Of a stretch of DNA of 47,469 bases, positions 8,701 through 15,226 are shown piece by piece; within the stretch, counting starts at the first letter, position 1, and each line of letters opens with the position of its first letter. The translations under genes were made by a program, and so were the position numbers. The DNA comes from an uncultured Bacilli bacterium. GTDB taxonomy: Bacteria > Bacillota_I > Bacilli_A > RF39 > UBA660. Below the pieces are notes generated by a model. It searched no databases, was not told where the DNA came from, and saw only the letters and a list, made by a program, of their open reading frames with translations. The DNA lies in assembly GCA_944332535.1 (NCBI GenBank), contig CALVKE010000038.1:1-47469 (forward strand), written 5' to 3'.

Positions 8701-9147
8701 AATTTGTGTATTACCAATAAATAAATTTACTCCTATCTCTTCTAATGATGTTGGGAAAGTAATCGAAGAGATTTTGGTGTTTTGTAGAGCATTATCTCCT
8801 AGCACTTTTAGATTGCTTGATAGGCTAATCATTGTCAAATTACTGCAATCGGCAAACGCTCCCAGTTCAATCGTCTCGATCGTATTTGGCATTTCTATCG
8901 ATTCGATTGTTGTTTTGGACATAAATGCTTTTTGTCCTATTATCGTAATATCTTTCCCATCAATTTGATTTGGGATTTCTACGATTTCCTCCTCTCCCAA
9001 ATATTTATCAATTTGAACAGTATTATCTTCTAAGATGGTATATTGATATTTCCCATCTGATGTTGTTTCTGCCAAAACATTAGATGATATGAAAAAAGTT
9101 GCAAAAGTTAAAAATATAAACAATATTTTTCTATTTTTGCCTCTCAT
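4801..9147 (-). CDS. Large secreted mosaic surface protein: BspA-type LRR, CAP domain, Big_2 repeats, ChW repeats
   Basis: A 1448-residue exported protein. A signal peptide (basic KNRK, hydrophobic core, cut after VLAE near residue 25) leads into BspA-type leucine-rich repeats (about 30-390; pattern IP..V..IG..AF..C..L). Next comes a CAP/SCP domain (about 395-512) with NEERFNVGVSPL, the HTRP motif and GENIAA. Seven Big_2 Ig-like repeats follow (about 555-1145), the first two divergent. Six ChW (clostridial hydrophobic W) repeats, each with a GW and the SGEAKRLE or AGYAYRLE block, reach the C terminus. There is no LPXTG; ChW repeats probably bind the wall or its glycans. LRR and CAP parts suggest adhesion or host contact, which is inference. 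I use the ATG at 9147, 9 bases after AAAGGAGTGG, not the TTG at 9168. It is a single-gene unit. Confidence 0.93.
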   Translation of the reverse strand: MRGKNRKILFIFLTFATFFISSNVLAETTSDGKYQYTILEDNTVQIDKYLGEEEIVEIPNQIDGKDITIIGQKAFMSKTTIESIEMPNTIETIELGAFADCSNLTMISLSSNLKVLGDNALQNTKISSITFPTSLEEIGVNLFIGNTQIRTVTIPKNVSKIGSGIAMDTNIREIVVNSENKNFTAINGVLFTKDKTELVAYPAAKTGTSYTIPSSVKIIGEAAFTYVSNLTSITIPNGVEEIGESAFSYCDSLVELVVPKSVTLIEMFAFYELDALETLTIHADIEEVPYKSIAECDLLDTIIFDGNVGVVDMWAIYRNASLEEIYFNGTLEGILNTGISYSPELRYIEFPEEVDFLNNNFYYQSNTPTFTVPDNLTLINDGSYRDVISVPISGKYNYDMANEVVTLVNEERFNVGVSPLKMDAELTEAAMQRAKELALYYSHTRPTGAEALDIQKANGENIAANYTTAAYVVNGWMGSYGHKANILRSSFQSIGVGCYESNGIYYWVQLFSYEESNGLSTKTGVTAEKEEYELLAKQYINFDVGLRTTEDDSEIANPMKVGETKEMEYTRLVNVEWGLAKRDIPKNLFQWESLNPTIATIDENGTITALKDGTATIRVTLAGVSEEYIITIGTYLNQIVVADTIVLDVGEKKKIDFSYEPSNALVYSTKFVSWDKDIVTVDENGILTGVKEGEGRVTIFANAINNPSKTEAFDVIVTSSPIEITSVSTSPITSNVYVGDTLQLKATIKPTYATISQDLTWTSSNTSVATVDNTGKVTAKAIGSTTITATTSNGKTSRSYIYVIKKPVAITGVTLNETTLSIGKGTTATLTATINPSNTTDSKTLTWTSSNTSVATVDSTGRITAKEIGETTITVKTSNGKTATCKVTVNPIPITSVTLNKTSATIEKGSTLTLSATINPSNTTDSKTLTWTSSNTNVATVDSTGKVTAKGYGTVKITVKTSNGKTATCTITVPTHPITSVTLNKTSATIEKGSTLTLSATINPSNTTDSKALTWTSNSTTVATVDSTGKVTAKGYGTATITVKTSNGKTATCTITVPSRPITSVTLNKTNTSIQKGSTTTLTATINPSNTTDSKTLSWTSSNTGVATIDSTGKITAKTIGTTTITVKTSNGKTATCTVKVVEKIPNVSYRTHVEDYGWQNYVKNGAMSGTEGEAKRLEGINIKLENLPYSGGVQYRTHIEDYGWEESWKTNGAMSGTSGEAKRLEAIQIQLTGEMAKEYDIYYRVHAENVGWLDWAKNGAKAGTAGYAYRLEGIEIVLVEKGGKAPGVTSRPYVQRYVHYQTHVEDYGWQGYKYDGEMSGTSGEAKRLEGVRIYLDNPEYSGNIEYRTHIEDYGWESSFKKNGEMSGTSGEAKRLEAIEIKLTGEMAKYYDVYYRVHAENFGWLGWAKNGAKAGTAGYAYRLEGLEVVLVKKGGAAPGSTSNAYFEK
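5718..6730 (-). repeat. Tandem Big_2 repeats of about 252 bp
   Basis: Four highly similar units with a period of 252-255 bp (equivalent points near 5958, 6210, 6462 and 6717), each coding for about 84 residues with INPSNTTDSK, LTWTSSNT, VATVDSTGK and KTSNGKTATC. More divergent units extend to about 7475. Near identity at DNA level makes the array prone to copy-number change by recombination. Confidence 0.9.
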
Positions 9148-9172
9148 TTTCTCTCCACTCCTTTTCAACTGT

Positions 9173-9178
9173 ATTATA
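9173..9178 (-). promoter_or_regulatory. Possible -10 box of the surface-protein gene
   Basis: A perfect TATAAT on the minus strand lies 25 bases before the ATG, but no convincing -35 lies at 16-18 bases. A second candidate is farther upstream (TAGACT at 9458-9453, 18 bases, TATAAT at 9434-9429). It would give a leader of about 275 bases containing three hairpins. Confidence 0.35.
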
Positions 9179-9282
9179 TCACTAAATGTTAAAATTTAAT
9201 ACCTTTTTTTTAATAAAATCGTTAATTTTCATTTGGAATTCCGTTTTTTAAAGAAAAGTGGAAATAAGTCTGATTATATTTT

Positions 9283-9408
9283 ATAAGATTTATAAATCAA
9301 GGGCGAATGAAATGAGTTTATGAAACCCTTGATTTTTAAATCTTATTGATTATAATAAGTTATACAAATAAAGTTCATCTTTATTTGTTATCAATAAATT
9401 AATTGATT
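9283..9408. other. Cluster of three stem-loops in the intergenic region before the surface-protein gene
   Basis: The 317 bases between the surface-protein gene and the IS3 element hold no convincing ORF but three consecutive inverted repeats. The first has 21-base arms with one mismatch (9283-9303 and 9326-9346; loop 22). The second has 10-base perfect arms (9364-9373 and 9379-9388; loop 5). The third has 6-base arms ATCAAT/ATTGAT (about 9390-9408). None is followed by a T-run on either strand, so simple terminators are unlikely. A structured leader on the minus strand or a small RNA are both possible. Confidence 0.6.
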
Positions 9409-9477
9409 TTTATCCTTTTATAGTGGTTATTATAATATCTAAAGCGGAATTTAGTCTAAAAATTGAAGTTGTAAGAT

Positions 9478-9513
9478 AAATGTAGACACAAAAATACATG
9501 TCTACATTTTTTG
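9478..9513 (+). terminator. Terminator-like hairpin inside the left end of the IS3 element
   Basis: AAATGTAGACA and TGTCTACATTT form an 11-bp stem around a 10-base loop, followed by TTTTTTG, just upstream of orfA. Such a hairpin would block read-through transcription into the transposase from outside, a known way of keeping insertion sequences quiet. A TATAAT at 9515-9520 directly after it could start orfA transcription. Confidence 0.65.
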
Positions 9514-9540
9514 TTATAATAAAATTGGAGGTATAACAAT

Positions 9541-9909
9541 ATGGCAAGAATAAGAAAAGAACCTAATAGGTATTGGTCAAAAGAAGAAAAATTAAAATTA
9601 ATAAAAGAAGTTTTAAATGGTGAATCGTCAGTTCAAGTTGCAAAAAGATATGATATATCTGATGGAATGCTCAGAAATTGGATTATTAAATATAATAAAT
9701 ATGGTGAATCATCTTTAGAAAATAAAAAGAAACCTGGAAATCCTTTATGTAAATATTCAAATAGAAAAAACTTAACAGAAATAGAACAACTTCAATATGA
9801 AAATATGAGATTAAAAATTGAAAACAAACGATTAAAAAAAGGTTACCTAGTGAAAGGAGATGGTACAGTTGTAGTAGTAGACGAGAAAAAGTTTTGGAAT
9901 TCGAAATAG
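9541..9909 (+). CDS. IS3-family OrfA, helix-turn-helix protein
   Basis: A 122-residue protein. An N-terminal helix-turn-helix (about 10-55; WSKEEKLKLIKEVL, SVQVAKRYDISDGMLRNWI) binds the element ends. A leucine-zipper-like helix (about 82-105, IEQLQYENMRLKIENKRLKK) mediates pairing with OrfAB. It starts at an ATG 9 bases after GGAGG. Its stop at 9907-9909 lies past the start of orfB, which is in the -1 frame, so the functional transposase is expected from a frameshift near 9886-9891. Confidence 0.9.
   Translation: MARIRKEPNRYWSKEEKLKLIKEVLNGESSVQVAKRYDISDGMLRNWIIKYNKYGESSLENKKKPGNPLCKYSNRKNLTEIEQLQYENMRLKIENKRLKKGYLVKGDGTVVVVDEKKFWNSK
9851..9891 (+). promoter_or_regulatory. Probable -1 programmed frameshift region between orfA and orfB
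   Basis: In the orfA frame the codons AAA AAG at 9886-9891 form an AAAAAG slip site. An AAAGGAGA ribosome-binding-like sequence lies about 30 bases upstream and could act as a stimulator. Slipping back one base joins orfA to orfB. The upstream base is G instead of A, so the classic A6G heptamer is not complete. Confidence 0.5.
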
Positions 9910-10778
9910 TAGAAACATTAAGTAAAGATTATTCTATAAAATCATTATGCGATATAATGAATATTTCAAGAAGCGGATATTATAAATGGTTGAAAAACAA
10001 AGATATTTTAAATCAATATGAAAGCAATCGTAGAGATTTAGAATCATTAATTAGAGATATACATAAAAGAAAACCAAGTTATGGTTATCATAGAATAAAT
10101 GCTATTATTCGAAGAGAAACAGGATGGGTCGTTTCAGATAATTTGGTACATAAAGTTTGTAAGATCTTCAAAATAAGAAGTAAAGCTAGACACTATTCGA
10201 TTTATAAGAAACCAGGAGAAGAATCAATAAAATATCGTAATATTATAAATAACAATTGGAAAACTTCTCGCCCTTTTGAGAAAATAACGTCCGACACAAC
10301 AATGATTTGGTTTAAAAGACAAAGATATGATTGGACATATTACGTAGATGCATTTGATGATTCTATAATAGGATCAGATATTAAACCTTTTTATCACGGA
10401 GTAAGCGTGTCTAATCATAGAAATGCTTTAAATGATATGTTACAAAATAAAATAAAAAGAGGATATAAAAGCCAAGAAACTATTTTCCACTCAGATCAAG
10501 GCACAATATATTCCTCATTGGCATTTAATAATGCACATAAAGATTATAAAATAATTGGGTCTATGTCGAGAATAGGTACACCAACAGATAATCCAATTAT
10601 TGAATCAAAAAACGGTTGGTTAAAGAAAGAAATGTATATTGATTTTAATCAAGAAGATTATGAAACTGTTGAACAATATATAGAGGCTATTATATATGAT
10701 CATAATTACTTAAGACCCAGTTATGCATTAAATTATAAAACCCCAATTGAGTATAGAAATCAATTGGGGTTTAAATAA
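9894..10778 (+). CDS. IS3-family OrfB, DDE integrase/transposase
   Basis: A 294-residue frame containing an N-terminal HTH_21-like segment (about 50-105; HKRKPSYGYHRINAII) and an rve integrase core. The three catalytic positions are present: Asp in ITSDTTMIW, Asp in HSDQGTIYSS and Glu in NPIIESKNGWLKKEM. The YRNQLGF tail is typical. The only start in this frame is a TTG, without a ribosome site next to it, so the protein is probably made as an OrfA-OrfB fusion. The Asp of the first motif is followed by TT instead of the usual VT or IT. No inactivating change is visible. Confidence 0.9.
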   Translation: MEFEIVETLSKDYSIKSLCDIMNISRSGYYKWLKNKDILNQYESNRRDLESLIRDIHKRKPSYGYHRINAIIRRETGWVVSDNLVHKVCKIFKIRSKARHYSIYKKPGEESIKYRNIINNNWKTSRPFEKITSDTTMIWFKRQRYDWTYYVDAFDDSIIGSDIKPFYHGVSVSNHRNALNDMLQNKIKRGYKSQETIFHSDQGTIYSSLAFNNAHKDYKIIGSMSRIGTPTDNPIIESKNGWLKKEMYIDFNQEDYETVEQYIEAIIYDHNYLRPSYALNYKTPIEYRNQLGFK

Positions 10779-10882
10779 ATGTTTTTTATTGTCTACTTTT
10801 CATTGACAACTTTATTTAGTCTAAAAATTCACGTTTTTTTAATAAAATAAGCATTTTTATACATAGTACAAATATCCAGCAA

Positions 10883-10917
10883 AAAAAGAATGCGTTCTGT
10901 CATTCACGCACTTTTTT
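10883..10917 (-). terminator. Intrinsic terminator after the fucosyltransferase-like gene
   Basis: On the minus strand GTGCGT and ACGCAT form a stem (one G-T pair) followed by TCTTTTTTTGC, starting a few bases after the stop at 10920. It would end the long unit that starts near 24410 or 26390. Confidence 0.6.
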
Positions 10918-10919
10918 CC

Positions 10920-11816
10920 TTAAAATTCTTCTTGTTTATAGACAGATGGGAAAAAAGGAAAAAACTTATATCGTCCTTTGTCCCAGAAATAGGTATAATC
11001 GAACCCTTTCGAAAACAGGACAGCACCAATGGTGCCACTAGTTCTTCCTGCAATAAAGCAATCACATTTCGATAATAGAATAATTGTCGTTAAATATTCT
11101 AGTCCTTTTAAATAAGCATCATTTTTTCGTTCGAAATGGATTTTCGATAAATAAGATCCTTTTGTATTTGAAAATCGCTTTTGATTACTGTAAATTAATT
11201 TTTTCCCGAAAGCCTTTTGAAATTTTTTTAAAATTTCTTCGTCTTCTGTTGCTAAAAAAAGTTTTTGACATTTGCGTCTTTTCATCACTTTTTTGGCTTT
11301 TTCAATAACTTCTTCTGCCGTTGGTTGCACAGGATGACGGAACGGTTTTAACTGCACATAATCCGTTCCTCTACAAAGTACCCCTAAAACTCTATCTTTT
11401 CTATCTTTTCCAAATAAATTTCTTTCTTCTTTCTCAATGACTTTTCTAGTTCCATAATTCAATCGTATATATTTTTGAGCAATCTTTTTCCAATAATCTC
11501 TTTTTTTCTTATTCAAAAAGAAAGACATCGAATCATTTGGACGATTTCTCGGCACACTTGTTAACTCTTCCCATTTCTTTCCTTCAATATCTTTTAATGA
11601 AATATTCATTGGCTGTTCAAAAAAGAATTCCCAAGCATTCTTGAGTCCTACTTCCCCTTCTTCTAGATAAGCATTGGGGTAGGTTTGCATATCAATCACA
11701 GGAATCTTCCCCTCTTGGATTACCTTATTAATATTTCCAATATTCGTAATCACATAAGAAAAAAGTCCGAGATGATCTCCATATCTTTTAATTACTACAT
11801 ACTTTTCTTCTGTCAT
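10920..11816 (-). CDS. O-fucosyltransferase/NodZ-like glycosyltransferase
   Basis: A 298-residue protein. Its central block GVLCRGTDYVQLKPFRHPVQPT (about 145-165) resembles the GDP-binding HxRGTDY...HP loop of the GT23/O-FucT superfamily. LFLATEDEEILKKF and a late CDCFIAGRTSGTIGAVLFS block also fit. The superfamily moves L-fucose, or related sugars, from GDP donors. No membrane helix is seen. The start follows AAGGAGAAGAAC. It lies 10 bases after the flippase-GT11 gene and closes the operon, so two GDP-fucose-type enzymes are adjacent. The assignment is from motif resemblance; the donor sugar is inference. Confidence 0.65.
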   Translation of the reverse strand: MTEEKYVVIKRYGDHLGLFSYVITNIGNINKVIQEGKIPVIDMQTYPNAYLEEGEVGLKNAWEFFFEQPMNISLKDIEGKKWEELTSVPRNRPNDSMSFFLNKKKRDYWKKIAQKYIRLNYGTRKVIEKEERNLFGKDRKDRVLGVLCRGTDYVQLKPFRHPVQPTAEEVIEKAKKVMKRRKCQKLFLATEDEEILKKFQKAFGKKLIYSNQKRFSNTKGSYLSKIHFERKNDAYLKGLEYLTTIILLSKCDCFIAGRTSGTIGAVLFSKGFDYTYFWDKGRYKFFPFFPSVYKQEEF

Positions 11817-11826
11817 GTTCTTCTCC

Positions 11827-13929
11827 TTATACTTCTATTAAAATCCAATCATCTTCGTAAATATCTACTTTTTGATTTGGATTTTGAAACCATTTCGATG
11901 GAGCTATGGTAATTCTTTTTTTACTATCCGTCAAATATTGTGCCCACCAACTAAAAGAAGAATTGGAAATGATAAAATGCTTACAGTGATACATGAGACG
12001 TAATTCCTCATAATTTGGATTATTTCCTTCTATAAATACCATTTTCTCATTCGATTTTAAATGTTCCTTCACCCAAGCAATATCGTCTGAGAAAATAAAG
12101 AACGTAGGATCTTTCACTCTTTTTTTCATCACTTGCATTGCGTTTTGATAATACTCTATTGTACAAACTTGATGATTACTTCCTACATAGTCTCCTCTTC
12201 TAATATGGACACACACGGATGTTTCTTTTTTTATTTTGTCTAATATCTTTTTATTTTGAGGGAGTACTTTCTCTTTTACCCTTAATTCCTTCTTTAAAAT
12301 ATCTTTGTATTCCTCAAAGTATTTTAACGATTGATAGTATCCTACCATCACCTGGTGACGACTAGGACTTTCTTGTAGTTCCATATACCCATCTGGAACA
12401 CAGTAAAATCCAAAATAATTTAGTATTGGTTGCATTTTTTGCATAACTCTAAAACCGTTTTTTCTCTTTCCTAAAAATACGTAGTAAAATCCATAGAGGA
12501 GATAATTCAAGGAACTTTTGATCCCTTCTCTTTTTGTTATTTTTATTTTTTTTGAAATACAGAAATGATTTAATGAATAAACATTATGTGTTTTGTTCGT
12601 AATTCCTTTTAAAGAGAGCTCTCCTTCTATATGGTACTTCAGCATATGACTTCGCAGTGCACAATATTCAAACATTTGGTTTCCTAATCCTCCTGCTAAA
12701 CGCATCGTTACCTTTCTAGAGGAAGAATTGCTATAATGTTCAATTAAGAATAAATAAACGGTAAATTGAAAAAACATGATGAATAAGTAAGAAAGACTGG
12801 CTCCTAATAAGGCATGTCTCGGAATAATATAATAGCATACAAGAATAGCAGAAAAAGCATCTATTATTAGTACCATTAGTTGTGAAAAAGTCTTTCGCAT
12901 CGCTATTAAGACTGCTGAAAAAAAGGAAGATAGTGCGTAAAAGGTAGAAGCTAGTAGAATGATTACTAAATTTATTTGCTGGTTAACTAAGTCAATTCCA
13001 TATAATAACTCTAAGACTGGTTCTCCTAAGAAATATCCTCCGATCATACAGCAACCGCCGCACACTGCAACGAACGCTGAAATTTTAAAAAGAAATACTT
13101 TTAAATCATGATATTTTTTATCTCCTACCATCTCTCCGATTCTTACTAAGAAAGGTTGAATAATATACCCGGCAACCAAAGATAGAAAGGAAGCTGGCAT
13201 AATAATAATTCCATAAATTGCTTGAAGGTCATTCTGTCCTAACAATTCTAATGCATAACGAGGGGCATTTAATAAATATATGGTCAAAAAAGAAAACAAG
13301 AAAGTATAGGTACCATCTCTTAATAAATGGAAGTTGCGTCTCCAAGAAAAAGGAGTTTTCTTGATTGGTTTAGCAGATGGAATATCATAACCTATTAAAA
13401 ATAATACGCCGGTTATCACAATGGCAAGACATGCTAAGACTAGATTTTTCGTTCCATAATTAACGAGGAAAAATACCCCTGTTATTACAACTGCTCTTGC
13501 AAAAAGAGAAATTCCTGCTCTATACAAATTACCATTCTTTTGGGTAATTGCATGGAAAGATTCCATAATTGCATCTAATCCGCGGTATAGTGTTAAAAGG
13601 AATAATACCATTCCCTTTTTTCCATCACACCCCGTACATAAAATAAAAATAACTGCAGCGATGATGGCAATAATATAGGTAAAAAGGCGGTTATAGATAT
13701 AATCGGTATCGGAATACTGATTTTTAATATCTGTAATTTGAAAGGTCTTTCCACAATAAGCTGCAACTGCATATAGAATACATGCTGTTGCAAAACAATA
13801 CGTAAAAATTCCTGCATCTTCGATCCCATTAACTCTGGTTGTAATCATCATGAAAAAAAGAGAAGTGAATCCAAATATCAAAGATCCGATAAAATTCCAA
13901 ATAAAATTCTTTTTCGTTTTCTCTTGCAT
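11827..13929 (-). CDS. Wzx-type flippase fused to a GT11 alpha-1,2-fucosyltransferase
   Basis: A 700-residue fusion. Residues 1-408 form a polysaccharide-synthesis/MATE-like flippase with about 12 hydrophobic helices, the full family number. Residues 409-700 are a complete GT11: MRLAGGLGNQMFEY at its start, HIRRGDY (about 575), FSDD, and ISNSSFSWWAQYL (about 657). With an even helix count both ends should be cytoplasmic, placing GT11 on the donor side. An internal ATG at 12705 falls exactly where free-standing GT11 proteins begin and is preceded by AAAGG 5 bases away, so a separate 292-residue GT11 might also be made. The main start follows GAAGGAGG. The fusion suggests fucosylation coupled to flipping; that is inference. 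Confidence 0.88.
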   Translation of the reverse strand: MQEKTKKNFIWNFIGSLIFGFTSLFFMMITTRVNGIEDAGIFTYCFATACILYAVAAYCGKTFQITDIKNQYSDTDYIYNRLFTYIIAIIAAVIFILCTGCDGKKGMVLFLLTLYRGLDAIMESFHAITQKNGNLYRAGISLFARAVVITGVFFLVNYGTKNLVLACLAIVITGVLFLIGYDIPSAKPIKKTPFSWRRNFHLLRDGTYTFLFSFLTIYLLNAPRYALELLGQNDLQAIYGIIIMPASFLSLVAGYIIQPFLVRIGEMVGDKKYHDLKVFLFKISAFVAVCGGCCMIGGYFLGEPVLELLYGIDLVNQQINLVIILLASTFYALSSFFSAVLIAMRKTFSQLMVLIIDAFSAILVCYYIIPRHALLGASLSYLFIMFFQFTVYLFLIEHYSNSSSRKVTMRLAGGLGNQMFEYCALRSHMLKYHIEGELSLKGITNKTHNVYSLNHFCISKKIKITKREGIKSSLNYLLYGFYYVFLGKRKNGFRVMQKMQPILNYFGFYCVPDGYMELQESPSRHQVMVGYYQSLKYFEEYKDILKKELRVKEKVLPQNKKILDKIKKETSVCVHIRRGDYVGSNHQVCTIEYYQNAMQVMKKRVKDPTFFIFSDDIAWVKEHLKSNEKMVFIEGNNPNYEELRLMYHCKHFIISNSSFSWWAQYLTDSKKRITIAPSKWFQNPNQKVDIYEDDWILIEV

Positions 13930-13941
13930 GTTGGCCTCCTT

Positions 13942-14904
13942 CTATAAATATAAATACTTTGCAAGATGTTTTAATAGAAATTTAAGAAGTGCATAATATT
14001 TTTTATGAATGATATATAAATATGTTCGGTAAGATATCGGAAGCGTAGAAATATAGCGATTTTGATACCAATTTGGATACTCTTTTTCTACATGTTCACA
14101 AATCTCTTGAATCATTTCTTTGGAAAAATGTTGGTGAAAACTAGCTCGATACGTAGTTCCTATTAAAATATGATATAAATTCATAAATTCAATGTTTTGA
14201 CGATATTTTTGATAAATTCTTTTTTTCTTTGCAAATGATTTTATCTCTTCCATAATTTGATAGATATCAAAAATTCGATCGTCCGCCCTTCTTACTAAAG
14301 ATCCCTCTTGCTGGCGATAATTATGTAAGAATTCATCCACAATGCTAAAACTTTTCGCACTAATAAATACTTCTGCTCCTACTAATAAATCCTCATACCA
14401 AATGTTTTCGGGGAATCTTATTTTATTATCCTTTAATAAACTTAACTTACATAATTTATTCCACATGGCTGGAAATTTTGCAAGATATACATCTTCTTTC
14501 GTCATGTGATGATATGTTACTTTGTTCGGATAAATTCTTTTAATGCTACAAATCGTAAAATCTACATTTTTTTCTTGGATTTCTTGATATAAATTTTCTA
14601 GATAAGTGTCTTCCAAATAATCATCGCTGTCGATAAAGGAAATATACTCTCCTTTGGCTCGATCTAATCCATAATTCCTAGCACTACTGACTCCTCCATT
14701 TTCTTTGTAATAGTAATGAAATCTTTTATCTTCTTTTATTTCTTCTTGAATAATGGTAGCTGTTTGATCGGTACTCCCATCGTCTACTAATAATACTTCA
14801 AAATGGGGATAGGTTTGCTTTTGTATGGATTGAATGCATTCAGCAATATATTTTTCCACATTATAGCATGCAATAACAATTGTAATCTTACTTTTTTTCA
14901 CCAT
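13942..14904 (-). CDS. Glycosyltransferase family 2 (GT-A)
   Basis: A 320-residue enzyme with ITIVIACYNVEKYI (about 7-20), LLVDDGSTDQT (38-48), NGGVSSARNYGLDRAKGEYISFIDSDDYLED (the acceptor loop and DXD, about 68-98) and NIWYEDLLVG (the ED base region, near 165). The C-terminal third is basic and aromatic without clear membrane helices, so it probably sits on the inner face of the membrane. Its ATG at 14904 overlaps the end of the DUF2304 gene by 17 bases, which suggests translational coupling. AGAGGA precedes the start. It is most like the capsule-type transferases that use UDP-Gal, UDP-GlcNAc or similar; the sugar is not predictable. Confidence 0.87.
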   Translation of the reverse strand: MVKKSKITIVIACYNVEKYIAECIQSIQKQTYPHFEVLLVDDGSTDQTATIIQEEIKEDKRFHYYYKENGGVSSARNYGLDRAKGEYISFIDSDDYLEDTYLENLYQEIQEKNVDFTICSIKRIYPNKVTYHHMTKEDVYLAKFPAMWNKLCKLSLLKDNKIRFPENIWYEDLLVGAEVFISAKSFSIVDEFLHNYRQQEGSLVRRADDRIFDIYQIMEEIKSFAKKKRIYQKYRQNIEFMNLYHILIGTTYRASFHQHFSKEMIQEICEHVEKEYPNWYQNRYISTLPISYRTYLYIIHKKYYALLKFLLKHLAKYLYL

Positions 14905-15226
14905 AACACTTTTCCTCTAATAACGCTACTCTTTGCGCTAACTCTGTTATTTTTTCTTGTTGCTCAGAAATTCTCTTGCTGTTTCGAAAGTTGATAAATA
15001 CCAAAAAGATAATACAAAACACAAAAAATAAAGAAGGCGGATAATATACTCCAAAGAATTCTGCTACTTTGTTAATCGAATAAGGAAAAATTGCTAAAAA
15101 TAACATGACGATAGCTGCTATCGTCCACCAAAAGCTTTCTTTGATCGAAAACTTTTTCTTTCGCACTTCTGAAATAATATAAATAATGCTGAGTAGAGCA
15201 ATGATAATAAAATAAATCGTTTTCAT
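14888..15226 (-). CDS. DUF2304 small membrane protein (GacJ-like partner)
   Basis: A 112-residue protein with three hydrophobic segments (about 1-18, 33-50 and 62-79) and a charged, coiled-coil-like tail (80-108, SEQQEKITELAQRVALLEEK). This is the DUF2304 layout. In group A streptococcus the DUF2304 protein GacJ binds the polyprenyl-phosphate GlcNAc synthase GacI and strongly raises its activity. Here the gene starts by an ATGA overlap with a GacI-like GT2, the same arrangement, so the same role is likely. AAGGTGAAAG precedes the start. Confidence 0.87.
   Translation of the reverse strand: MKTIYFIIIALLSIIYIISEVRKKKFSIKESFWWTIAAIVMLFLAIFPYSINKVAEFFGVYYPPSLFFVFCIIFLVFINFRNSKRISEQQEKITELAQRVALLEEKCYGEKK

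Larger units (their letters stand above)
9465..10813 (+). mobile_element. IS3-family insertion sequence (two ORFs)
   Basis: A 1349-bp element with imperfect inverted ends. The left reads GAAGTTGT...GTAGACA (9465-9488) and the right, reversed, AAAGTTGT...GTAGACA (10813-10790). It carries orfA and orfB in the usual -1 arrangement. It is flanked by a 16-bp direct repeat, ATTTAGTCTAAAAATT, at 9449-9464 and 10814-10829. That is much longer than the 3-5 bp expected of IS3 elements, so the exact outer boundary is not certain. Confidence 0.85.

Noticed and set aside
4801-9147. CRISPR array in the repeated region
   Set aside because: Units are 252 bp or more, lie in one open reading frame, and code for known protein repeats.
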